Source: Pedosphaera sp. (lineage in GTDB: Bacteria; Verrucomicrobiota; Verrucomicrobiia; Limisphaerales; SXTU01). Taken from it: a stretch of DNA of 6,756 nt. The translations under genes and the position numbers were made by a program. Below the pieces are notes generated by a model. That model had not been told where the DNA came from, made no database searches, and saw nothing but the letters and a program-made list of their open reading frames with translations. Position 1 is the first letter of the stretch. Each line of letters opens with the position of its first letter. Shown one piece after another: positions 1-6,281 of the stretch. The stretch spans positions 1-6,756 of the forward strand of contig SIBB01000202.1 of assembly GCA_009695395.1 (NCBI GenBank), read 5' to 3'.

Positions 1-170
1 TCCGCCTCATGGACAACACCAAAGGCTCCGACTGCGCCTACCCCGGCGTCGAAGTCCTGCCCGACGCGACCCTCGTCACCACCACCTACGGCCATTGGAC
101 TACGAACGAAGCGCCCTACATCGTGAGCATCCGTCTCAAGCTCGCCGAGTTGGACGCGAAGGCGAAGTGA
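1..170 (+). CDS. Sialidase-like (BNR/Asp-box) protein, C-terminal end only
   Basis: The first bases continue a gene that starts outside the window. Reading codons from base 3 gives 55 residues and a TGA stop at 168-170. The segment contains DCAYPGVEVLPDATLVTTTYG followed by W, then APYIVSIRLKL, ending LAELDAKAK. This is the pattern of the last propeller blade and closing strand of the exo-alpha-sialidase-like proteins common in Planctomycetota and Verrucomicrobiota. Such enzymes cleave terminal sialic acids from glycans, though many relatives act on other sugars. The catalytic Arg triad, Asp nucleophile, Tyr/Glu pair and any signal peptide lie upstream and cannot be checked. The next gene starts 18 nt after the stop on the same strand, so co-transcription is likely. 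The family call rests on recognising a short C-terminus and is moderately sure; the substrate is inferred. Confidence 0.66.
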   Translation, partial: RLMDNTKGSDCAYPGVEVLPDATLVTTTYGHWTTNEAPYIVSIRLKLAELDAKAK

Positions 171-188
171 CCGAACCAACCCGACTCA

Positions 189-1805
189 ATGAAACTCGGA
201 CCAATCCCCCACCTGTTCCGCCGTTATAGGGACACGCGCCTTGGCTGCATCCGACCAACTCGTCCAGGACGGCTCCCGCTCCTGACCCTCCGCCTGCTGC
301 TGGCGCTCTCCACGTTCAGTGGTTTCACCGCCCACGCGTGGGGACCGCATGGGGAAATCGTGCAGGCCGCGCTCAAGACCCTCGGCCCGGGCGACGCTCT
401 GACAAGCGGCTTGGGCACCAACGCCCACTTCCTCGTGAAATATGTCTGGATGGCCGACTGGAAGGGCCAACTTCATTTGGGCCGAACGGAGACGTTTTAC
501 ACGGATGACTATCTGCTCTTCCCGACGGTGACCAATCACTCCTCCCACATTTGTCCCGAAGTGAAGCGAACCTACGCGCCGCATTTTCACCGCGCGCTAC
601 AAGCACTGCGCACGGAATCCCCGCGCGAAGCCGCCCGCTGGATTGGGTCGCTGCTGCATTTCGTCACCGACACGGGATCGCCGCCTCATGCACTGGGCAT
701 TCTGGGTCCGGTGCATTCCAAAATGGAAAACTGGCTGGACGCCAAACTCATCCTCCTGCCTGGTTATCAGCCGCGCCTGCTCGGCACGAACGACAGCTCG
801 GGGGAAGCCGGTCTGCTCCAGCGCATGGACGGACTCATCGAGTATTCCAAGGCCCGCGCCCTCCGCTGCCGCGCGGATGTAATGGCCGACCGCCGACCGC
901 CGGTCGAACCCATCGTCTTGGAGTGCGCCTTGGAAACCGCCCGCGTCGTCGCCGATCTGCTCCATACACTGGGCGCGCTGGCCCAATCGCCAACGCACCA
1001 TGCGGCGATCACGGGCATGGTCGTTCCTCCAAAGCTGCAATCGCCAGAGCTCGCCAAGGTGCCCGCCAAGGTCATCCTCCTCGGCACCAAGTTCTCTACG
1101 CTTACCGAGCCTGATGGGGCGTTTGCTTTTCACCGTCTGCCGGCGGGAAAATACGAGGCGGTGGTTACCGCCCCCGGCTGGGTGACCCAGGGGAAGCCGA
1201 TCAACTTGTCGTCCAACGCGACCGTGAAACTTGTGGCGGTTGACCTGGCGGAAACAGGCGGCGGGAATCTGGTGCGCAATCCGCGTTTCCAATTGCGCTG
1301 GGTCGCTCCAAATCAAGCGGATGGCTGGGCGCAGACCTGGCGTCCCGGTCGCCCCATCAGCGCCGTCGGCCCCAAGGACTGGGACGGCGAATGGATTCCT
1401 CTGCAAAACGGTGTCATCTACCAACTCTCCGCCCAATGGAAGCCCAACGGCCCGGATGATGCCGACCGCAGTGTCACCTTGCGAACCAAAGGGCGCACGA
1501 ACGACAGTCCGACCATCACCCACCCCGCCGCAGCCACTCTGACAACCAACCGTGTGACCATTACCGGCTCCGACGAACTGGCGTGGGCACAGCTCTCTAT
1601 CCGCAGCCTTAAAATGCCGTGGGAGACGCTTGAAGCGGTCAGCTTCAAGCCCGTCGCCGGCTCGGCCGAAAAGCTGCCACCATCTCCCCTGGCCCCAAAG
1701 CCCGCTACGCCCAAACCGCCCGCGAAGTCCGCCACCGCCACCGCCGTCGCCTTGCTACCGCTGATTGTTGTGCTCATGATCCGCCCAAATAAAATGGCCC
1801 TCTAA
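189..1805 (+). CDS. Secreted zinc-dependent phospholipase C / S1-P1 nuclease-like protein with carboxypeptidase-regulatory-like domain and C-terminal anchor
   Basis: The protein has 538 residues. An Arg-rich start (1-30) and hydrophobic stretch (31-46) end in AHA at 48-50, so signal peptidase would leave Trp51 as the mature N-terminus, as in the Zn-PLC/S1-P1 family where Trp1 binds zinc. Other apparent ligands are His54 (in HGEIV, like the HxxIV of alpha-toxin), Asp90 (WMADW), His157, Asp161 and His167 (HxxxDxxxxxH), and His176 and Glu180 (HxxxE). The family hydrolyses phospholipid head groups or nucleic acids; the sequence does not decide which. Residues about 274-354 resemble a carboxypeptidase-regulatory-like beta-sandwich (PDGAFAFHRLPAGKY), and 360-490 form an unassigned beta-rich domain starting NLVRNPRF. 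The C-terminus has a Pro-rich linker (496-512), a hydrophobic segment (516-531) and basic residues, suggesting anchoring. No clear Shine-Dalgarno precedes the ATG, but no other ordinary start lies before the signal sequence. Confidence 0.8.
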   Translation: MKLGPIPHLFRRYRDTRLGCIRPTRPGRLPLLTLRLLLALSTFSGFTAHAWGPHGEIVQAALKTLGPGDALTSGLGTNAHFLVKYVWMADWKGQLHLGRTETFYTDDYLLFPTVTNHSSHICPEVKRTYAPHFHRALQALRTESPREAARWIGSLLHFVTDTGSPPHALGILGPVHSKMENWLDAKLILLPGYQPRLLGTNDSSGEAGLLQRMDGLIEYSKARALRCRADVMADRRPPVEPIVLECALETARVVADLLHTLGALAQSPTHHAAITGMVVPPKLQSPELAKVPAKVILLGTKFSTLTEPDGAFAFHRLPAGKYEAVVTAPGWVTQGKPINLSSNATVKLVAVDLAETGGGNLVRNPRFQLRWVAPNQADGWAQTWRPGRPISAVGPKDWDGEWIPLQNGVIYQLSAQWKPNGPDDADRSVTLRTKGRTNDSPTITHPAAATLTTNRVTITGSDELAWAQLSIRSLKMPWETLEAVSFKPVAGSAEKLPPSPLAPKPATPKPPAKSATATAVALLPLIVVLMIRPNKMAL

Positions 1806-1817
1806 AAAGAATCCCCT

Positions 1818-2882
1818 ATGAACTCGCCCTTCACCAAGCATTCGGTCTGGACACGCCGGCAATTCCTCGGTGCGGTTGGCGCCACCGTCGCTGCCGGTTC
1901 GCTAAATGGGTTCGCAGCGGACGCCGCGCCGCTCGCGAGCTTTTTCGTCGTGGGCGACACGCATTTCCTCGCGGACAAAATGGACCCGGAAAAGTTGGAC
2001 GCCACGTCCGCCGCGTACACGTCGCGACTGGTGGACACGCTGAACCGGTTGCCGGGCACGGAGTTTTCCGAAGCGGTGGGCGGCGGGAAAGTTCCTGCAC
2101 CCAATGGTGTGCTGCACGCGGGCGATGTGATTGATACCGGTGACAAAAACGGGGCGACGCAACTCGCGATGCAGCGCACCGAGTGGGCGGGTTACGTCGC
2201 ACAGTTCGGGCTGACGGGCGCGGAGGGGCGGCTGAAATTCCCCGTGTTCGAGGTGCCAGGAAATCACGACTCGCCGCACGGCACCGGCCACGCGATCGAG
2301 CAGATGGCCGCGCGCCAGCGGGCACGAAAAGGATTGAAGGCCGTCAGCAAGAATGGCCTTCACAGCTCGTGGAATTGGGGCGGTGTCCACTTCATCACGC
2401 TTGGCCTCATCGTCGGCACGGATCGCGGCGTGGCACGCAAACGCCGTTATGCGGCGATGGAGAGTCTGGCGTTCCTCATCGAAGACCTCGCGAACACGCC
2501 GAAAGACCAACCGCTCGTGCTCATGCACCACGTGGACATGGCGCGCTACACGGTGGCGAAACCCGACACGGATTACACGAAGTGGGAGTGGGACCCCGCG
2601 GACGTGGCGGCGTTTTACGCTGCCATCAAGGGTCGGCGCGCGGCCATCTTCTACGGCCACACCCACTTTCGGAACGTGTTCCGGTGGGACGGCGTCTCGA
2701 CGAAGGCGGCGGACGGCGTGGCGGTGTTCAACGTGGACAACGCATCGCACTTCAACAGCCCGGCGCAGGCGTTCTTCCACGTCGAAGTGCGCGGCGACGG
2801 ATTCACGGTGCGCGAGTTCGAGACACGCGACGGCTGGGAAACGGGCCGCTGGACGCCGCAGGTGTGGAAGGCGGCAGTGTAG
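1818..2882 (+). CDS. Tat-exported calcineurin-like metallophosphoesterase
   Basis: This 354-residue protein begins with a twin-arginine signal, TRRQFLG at 12-18, a small-residue hydrophobic stretch and likely cleavage near 33-36. It should therefore be exported folded, with its metals loaded. The five metallophosphatase blocks occur in order: GDTH (Asp47, His49), GDVID (Asp103), GNHD (Asn149, His150), MHH (His237/His238) and GHTH (His281, His283). These form the two-metal centre that hydrolyses phosphomonoesters or phosphodiesters; the substrate cannot be read from the sequence. Length and the single domain are normal for the family, and no catalytic residue is missing. The ATG lies 12 nt after the stop of the phospholipase-like gene, with an A-rich tract (AAAAAGAA) upstream, so the two are probably co-transcribed. 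A role in releasing phosphate from products of the upstream enzyme is plausible but inferred. Confidence 0.9.
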   Translation: MNSPFTKHSVWTRRQFLGAVGATVAAGSLNGFAADAAPLASFFVVGDTHFLADKMDPEKLDATSAAYTSRLVDTLNRLPGTEFSEAVGGGKVPAPNGVLHAGDVIDTGDKNGATQLAMQRTEWAGYVAQFGLTGAEGRLKFPVFEVPGNHDSPHGTGHAIEQMAARQRARKGLKAVSKNGLHSSWNWGGVHFITLGLIVGTDRGVARKRRYAAMESLAFLIEDLANTPKDQPLVLMHHVDMARYTVAKPDTDYTKWEWDPADVAAFYAAIKGRRAAIFYGHTHFRNVFRWDGVSTKAADGVAVFNVDNASHFNSPAQAFFHVEVRGDGFTVREFETRDGWETGRWTPQVWKAAV

Positions 2883-2973
2883 TCACGCCCGAGAGTTGAG
2901 CCGCAGGCCGAGGCCGTCGCGGAGTAACGGGCTTGAAGCGAGGGATCAGTGCTTTCGGGACCTGTGTTCCGCG
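2883..2973. other. Convergent intergenic gap, no clear terminator
   Basis: This is the 91-nt space between two convergent genes, where a bidirectional terminator would be expected. It contains only weak, interrupted GC-rich pairing (CCGC near 2901 with GCGG near 2919, with short inner GGC/GCC arms) and no T-run on either strand. I see no convincing intrinsic terminator and no small gene. Transcripts from the two sides may overlap or end by another mechanism. Confidence 0.4.
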
Positions 2974-4080
2974 TCACCGGCTGAGCGGCAGCTTGTGAGC
3001 CTTCGCCGCGGCGAGTTCGCTGAGTTTCTGCCAGCCCTTCGAACCGTCCATTTGCACGGCGGTCTCGGAGCTGATGAGTCCGCCCGCAAGCCAATCGAGG
3101 AGTTTCGCTCCGGAGACGGGGCCGTATTGCTTCTGGTCGGAGCCGATGATGCGATACTTGCGCGACTCATCCAAGGTCCGTGAGAGTATGGCAAACAACT
3201 CCGCGGGTTGCATGGCGCGCACATCGCGGGCGACCTGACGGGCTTGATGCGCCACCTCGCGTGCGTCGCGGGCGGCTTCCTTCACCTCTGCGGCGAGGTC
3301 TTTCGCCGTCTGCCACGCGGGGACTAGGTCGCGGTGCTTTAACTCGGTCATCAGCTTTTCTGCGGTCCCGATGGTCTGTTTCACGTCGCCGGCGAGTTCG
3401 CCAATCTTCATCTCGGGGAATTTCATCTCGCCCATGTCAAACCCTGCCATCTTCGGAAGTGGCGCAAGCCCGGAAGTGCCCCCCAGTTCGTCTGCCGCCG
3501 CGCCGACCGTGATGGGCGCGGAGGCTGTCACGAAGGTTTCGTAGCCGTTGACCACCCATTCGAGCCTGCCGGTCTCGATGTCCACAAGCAGGCCGTGCAC
3601 GGGAATCTTCGGGCCGATGAGCGGGCTGCTGCGGATGGTTTCGCAGGCCTTCATCACGTTCTGCCGCTCGCTGGCGAAAAGGCCGAAGAACTCATGCAGG
3701 TTCTCGGGGAGGCGTGAGCGCTCGATGCCGAGCGCCTTCAGCCGGTCGGTCAACTCCATCATCGACGTCTTGCGCACGTGACAGTCGGTGTGGCCGATGA
3801 TCACAATCTCACGCCCGCCCTTGACGGCACACGCCAGCGCCAGCGTGCGCATCATCATGCTCATCGGGTCGAGGATGATGTTGCCCGAATTGCGCAACCA
3901 GATGAACTCGGACTCGGGCACGCCGAGCACGTCGGGGAGGAGGTGATTGAGGCGCGCGTCAATGCACGTGAGCGCTGCAAGTGGCAGCGCGCCGCGGAAC
4001 TGCGGCACGTCGAGCAGGGGCGCCTTGCGGTCGGAGCCGAGGCGTTGGTTCGCTTCGAGGATGGCTTTGAAGAGAGTCAC
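2974..4080 (-). CDS. Beta-carbonic anhydrase-like protein fused to an Ala-rich helix and a C-terminal GYF_2 domain
   Basis: The protein has 368 residues and a GTG start at 4080-4078, preceded on its strand by the purine-rich AAGAAAG. Residues about 15-182 form a beta-carbonic anhydrase-like domain: CIDAR supplies Cys39, Asp41 and Arg43, RNSGN is at 63-67, and GHTDCH supplies His97 and Cys100. The Cys-His-Cys zinc set and Asp/Arg dyad are therefore present, and reversible CO2 hydration is plausible. His101 follows the last Cys where Gly is usual. A Met/Pro-containing linker (about 186-226) leads to an Ala/Arg/Glu-rich helix, probably coiled-coil (about 228-290). Residues 309-356 match GYF_2 (YGPV at 319-322, Trp330, GG at 333-334, Trp350), usually taken as a peptide- or protein-binding module. 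There is no signal peptide or membrane segment, so it is probably cytoplasmic. It follows the flotillin gene on the same strand, 63 nt downstream. Domain calls are strong; the physiological role is unknown. Confidence 0.83.
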   Translation of the reverse strand: MTLFKAILEANQRLGSDRKAPLLDVPQFRGALPLAALTCIDARLNHLLPDVLGVPESEFIWLRNSGNIILDPMSMMMRTLALACAVKGGREIVIIGHTDCHVRKTSMMELTDRLKALGIERSRLPENLHEFFGLFASERQNVMKACETIRSSPLIGPKIPVHGLLVDIETGRLEWVVNGYETFVTASAPITVGAAADELGGTSGLAPLPKMAGFDMGEMKFPEMKIGELAGDVKQTIGTAEKLMTELKHRDLVPAWQTAKDLAAEVKEAARDAREVAHQARQVARDVRAMQPAELFAILSRTLDESRKYRIIGSDQKQYGPVSGAKLLDWLAGGLISSETAVQMDGSKGWQKLSELAAAKAHKLPLSR

Positions 4081-4087
4081 TTACTTT

Positions 4088-4104
4088 CTTGCAGATTCTG
4101 CAAG
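4088..4104 (-). promoter_or_regulatory. Small perfect inverted repeat at the ribosome-binding region of the carbonic anhydrase-like gene
   Basis: CTTGCAG at 4088-4094 and CTGCAAG at 4098-4104 form a perfect 7-bp stem with a 3-nt loop. On the minus strand the 3' arm runs straight into AAAGTAA and the GTG start, so the arm overlaps the only purine-rich candidate Shine-Dalgarno stretch. If folded in RNA it could limit translation of the downstream gene; as DNA it could be a small operator. The repeat is read directly; the function is inference. Confidence 0.35.
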
Positions 4105-4118
4105 TCCATTAACCACTA

Positions 4119-4146
4119 TGAAGTGGCGGCGTGCATGGCCACTTCA
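4119..4146 (-). other. Stop-codon-overlapping 9-bp hairpin after the flotillin gene
   Basis: TGAAGTGGC at 4119-4127 and GCCACTTCA at 4138-4146 are exact reverse complements separated by 10 nt. On the minus strand the first three bases of the 5' arm are the flotillin TGA stop. No T-run follows, so it does not look like a strong intrinsic terminator. A transcript-stabilising, processing or attenuating stem between the flotillin and carbonic anhydrase-like genes fits better. Only the repeat itself is certain. Confidence 0.45.
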
Positions 4147-5673
4147 CTGCTTATCAGTCTCATCCTTCTCCATCGCATTCCTCAGCGCCGGCACCTGTGC
4201 GAGGAGCTTCTCGAACTTGATGCCGGTCAAACTTTCCAGCACGGGCGGAAGCTGGGCGATAATCTGCGTGATGTCGCCGGTGATCTTGCTCGCGCCGCCG
4301 CCGGAGCCGCCGCCGGTGTTGATGATGGTGATCTTGTCGGTCTTGGAGAGCGGCTCGCTGATCTTGCCCGCGAGTTCGGGCAGGATGCGGACGATGAGTT
4401 CGATCACGGCTGCCTCGTTGTATTCCTTGAAGGACTCGGCCTTGAGGCGCATCGCCTCGGCGGTCGCTTTGCCCTGCGCCTCGATGATGGACGCTTCGGC
4501 GAGGCCGCGCGCCTTGTTTGCATCGGCCTCGGCGAGACCGGTGGCCTTCGCGACATCGGCACTGGCAAAGCCCGTGGCCTTCGCAGCGAACGCAGCGCCC
4601 GCCGCCTCGGCCTCCAACTGGAACTTCCGCGCTGTCGCGAGCGTCTCGACCTTGTAGCGTTCGGCGTCGGCGGGCTTCTGGACGTTGGCTTCGAGTTCCT
4701 TCTGGCGCCGTTTGATTTCCTGTTCCTGCAACTCGATCTGCTTTTGCTTCTCGATGATCTGCACCTGGACTTCTTCGGCTTTCACGAGTTGGCCGGTCTT
4801 GAATCTCTGCAGGTCGTAGGCGAGTTCGGCTTCGGCTTTCTTCTGGTTCACCGTGCCCTGATAACCCGCGACGTTTGTCTGGTAGTCGCGTTGGGCTTCG
4901 GCGATCTTCGAGTCGGCGGCGAACTTGGCCTCCTGTCCCGACTGCGTGGCTTGCGAGGACTTGATCATCGCGTCGCGGTCGGCTTCGGCTTGCGCAATCT
5001 GCGCGTCGCGCTTGACCTGCGCGATACGCGGCTTGCCGAGGGCGTCGAGGTAGCCTTGCGTGTCACGGATATCGCGGATGGTGAAACTGACGATTTGGAG
5101 TCCCATGTTGGCCATGTCGCCGGCGGCCACTTCCTGCACCTTCGAGGCGAAGGCGTCGCGGTTCTGGTAGATTTCCTCGACGGTCATCGTGCCGAGAATC
5201 GCGCGCAAGTGGCCCTCCAGCGTTTGCATGGCCACGTTCTTGATCTCGTCGGTGGATTTGCTGAGGAACTGCTCGGCGGCGGTGGCGATGGAGACGTCGT
5301 CACCCTTGATCTTGACTTGGGCCACGCCATCCACTTTCACCGGCACGCCTTTACTCGTGTAAACCTCGGGTGTCTGCACATCAATGGTCATCAACTCCAG
5401 CGAGATGATGTCCACTTTCTCAAACACGGGCCAGACGAACGTGCCGCCGCCTTTCTTGATCCGGAACCCGCGGACACGAGTGACGCCATCGGGGTCGAGG
5501 TTTTTGTGTTTGCGGCCGGAAGCGACAAGCACTTCGTTGGGGCCGACCTTGTGGTAGCGACTCGCGAACAACCCAAAGATGATGAGGAACGTCACGAAGA
5601 CGATGCCTACGACGAAGATGATGGAGCCGCCAACTAAGATGCCTGTGTCGAGGAGGATGGGAGTGAAGTTCAT
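4144..5673 (-). CDS. floT: Flotillin (FloT/YuaG-type SPFH membrane-microdomain scaffold)
   Basis: The protein has 509 residues, the usual size of FloT/YuaG. A single N-terminal membrane segment (about 11-37) is followed by an SPFH/PHB domain (about 40-215) containing the typical VGPNEVLV, TPEVYTSKGVPV and DIRDTQGYLDALG stretches. Next is a long Lys/Glu/Gln-rich coiled coil (about 220-355), an Ala/Glu-rich region with four 11-residue repeats (363-406), and a tail with a Gly-rich linker (453-461) and SLTGIKFEKLLAQVP (481-495). Flotillins oligomerise on the inner face of the membrane and organise ordered microdomains, affecting fluidity, protein complexes and envelope functions. The ATG is 8 nt after the stop of the NfeD-like gene, the conserved partner arrangement (yuaF-yuaG in Bacillus, yqiJ-yqiK in Escherichia). 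There is no clear Shine-Dalgarno, so translational coupling is possible. The family call is very secure. Confidence 0.95.
   Translation of the reverse strand: MNFTPILLDTGILVGGSIIFVVGIVFVTFLIIFGLFASRYHKVGPNEVLVASGRKHKNLDPDGVTRVRGFRIKKGGGTFVWPVFEKVDIISLELMTIDVQTPEVYTSKGVPVKVDGVAQVKIKGDDVSIATAAEQFLSKSTDEIKNVAMQTLEGHLRAILGTMTVEEIYQNRDAFASKVQEVAAGDMANMGLQIVSFTIRDIRDTQGYLDALGKPRIAQVKRDAQIAQAEADRDAMIKSSQATQSGQEAKFAADSKIAEAQRDYQTNVAGYQGTVNQKKAEAELAYDLQRFKTGQLVKAEEVQVQIIEKQKQIELQEQEIKRRQKELEANVQKPADAERYKVETLATARKFQLEAEAAGAAFAAKATGFASADVAKATGLAEADANKARGLAEASIIEAQGKATAEAMRLKAESFKEYNEAAVIELIVRILPELAGKISEPLSKTDKITIINTGGGSGGGASKITGDITQIIAQLPPVLESLTGIKFEKLLAQVPALRNAMEKDETDKQ
4456..4587 (-). repeat. Four 11-residue repeats in the flotillin Ala/Glu-rich region
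   Basis: Residues 363-406 divide into four 11-residue units: AAKATGFASAD, VAKATGLAEAD, ANKARGLAEAS and IIEAQGKATAE. The spacing of A, K/E, G and A is kept, and the fourth copy has diverged. Ala/Glu-rich repeats in this part of flotillins are known and contribute to oligomerisation. The 11-residue period suits a hendecad coiled coil. Confidence 0.6.
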
Positions 5674-5733
5674 AGTTAGATTCAGGTGATAGTTGGAGTT
5701 GGATCCAGGTTATTGGAGTTGGATTCAGGTGAT
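5671..5733 (-). repeat. Three imperfect 20-nt direct repeats across the NfeD-like stop and flotillin start
   Basis: On the minus strand three related 20-nt units occur at 5733-5714, 5713-5694 and 5690-5671, with an extra ACT between the second and third. The core is A-T-C/A-A-CCTG-A/G-ATC-C/T-AACT. Units 1 and 2 differ at two positions; unit 3 differs from unit 1 at four, mostly at the end where it becomes the flotillin ATG. Because 20 is not a multiple of 3, each unit is read in a different frame. CTGA in unit 3 supplies the NfeD-like stop. Confidence 0.65.
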
Positions 5734-6281
5734 GTTTGCGCTGGGCCACTACCGGAAGCCCGCACTAAGAATTGCATGCCAACCACACGCGTGATGGTCA
5801 CGATACGACCTGCCGGAACCAGCAAGCCGTTCTCCTCGCGAGCGGGAGCAGTGTAGCGCGTGCCGGCTTGGATGTAGGCAATTTCGCCGACGCTATTCTC
5901 CGGGATGGACGAGTTCGTCGTCGCGGTCACGCCGACAAGATCGGCGACGTGTGACTCGCTCGAACTATCCGTGTGCCTGAACACGCCCCGCATGAGAAAC
6001 ACCAACCCACCGGCCATGATCACCGCGCCAAGCACGGCAAGCGGCGCGCTCACAATCGGCGCCTTCGTCGCCTCGAATTGTATGAGGATGATGCCAAGCC
6101 CGCCGAATGACGTGAGAAACGCCGCAATGATCGTCGGACTGAAAGCCGAAACCCCCGCATCTCCACTTGCGTCCGCCCCCGCGTTTCCAGAGTCGCCGTC
6201 GAAGATGGACCCAAACATCGCCGTGATAAGCACGAACAAGGCACCCAAAACGAGGCAGGCAAGATAGATTATGAAGGCCAT
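5682..6281 (-). CDS. NfeD-like membrane protein (YuaF/YqiJ type), flotillin partner
   Basis: The protein has 199 residues and three predicted membrane segments (about 2-23, 50-69 and 78-101), with an acidic Gly/Asp/Ala-rich loop at 28-43. A C-terminal beta-barrel of the NfeD OB-fold type covers about 112-174 and carries the hallmark stretches VGEIAYIQAGTRYTAPAR and GRIVTITRVVG. There is no ClpP-like protease domain, so it is the short form of the family. Such proteins are encoded beside flotillin-type SPFH proteins and are thought to work with them in the membrane; their exact biochemical role is not settled. The Ser/Asn/Pro-rich tail (175-199) lies beyond the OB fold and is partly encoded by 20-nt repeats. 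The flotillin gene follows after 8 nt. The ATG was chosen because it directly precedes the first membrane segment; no Shine-Dalgarno is evident. Confidence 0.9.
   Translation of the reverse strand: MAFIIYLACLVLGALFVLITAMFGSIFDGDSGNAGADASGDAGVSAFSPTIIAAFLTSFGGLGIILIQFEATKAPIVSAPLAVLGAVIMAGGLVFLMRGVFRHTDSSSESHVADLVGVTATTNSSIPENSVGEIAYIQAGTRYTAPAREENGLLVPAGRIVTITRVVGMQFLVRASGSGPAQTSPESNSNNLDPTPTIT

Noticed and set aside
597..1523. A 308-codon open frame on the minus strand inside the phospholipase-like gene
   Set aside because: It is Arg/Gly-rich with no domain signature, and the opposite strand carries a clear signal peptide and metal motifs.
1902..2780. A 292-codon minus-strand frame opposite the phosphoesterase gene
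   Set aside because: Its composition is His/Arg/Val-rich as expected for an antisense shadow; all five phosphoesterase motifs are on the plus strand.
2883..2973. Possible bidirectional terminator between the convergent genes
   Set aside because: Pairing is short and interrupted and there is no T-run on either strand.
4299..4322. GCC/GCG-rich tract that looks like a triplet repeat
   Set aside because: It simply encodes the Gly/Ser linker near the flotillin C-terminus and is short and irregular.
3778..5637. A 619-codon open frame on the plus strand, antisense to the flotillin and carbonic anhydrase-like genes
   Set aside because: It translates to a low-complexity Leu/Gly/Asp/His/Val-rich protein with no recognisable domain and lies opposite two secure genes. 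Open antisense frames of this kind are common in GC-rich DNA with strong third-position bias.
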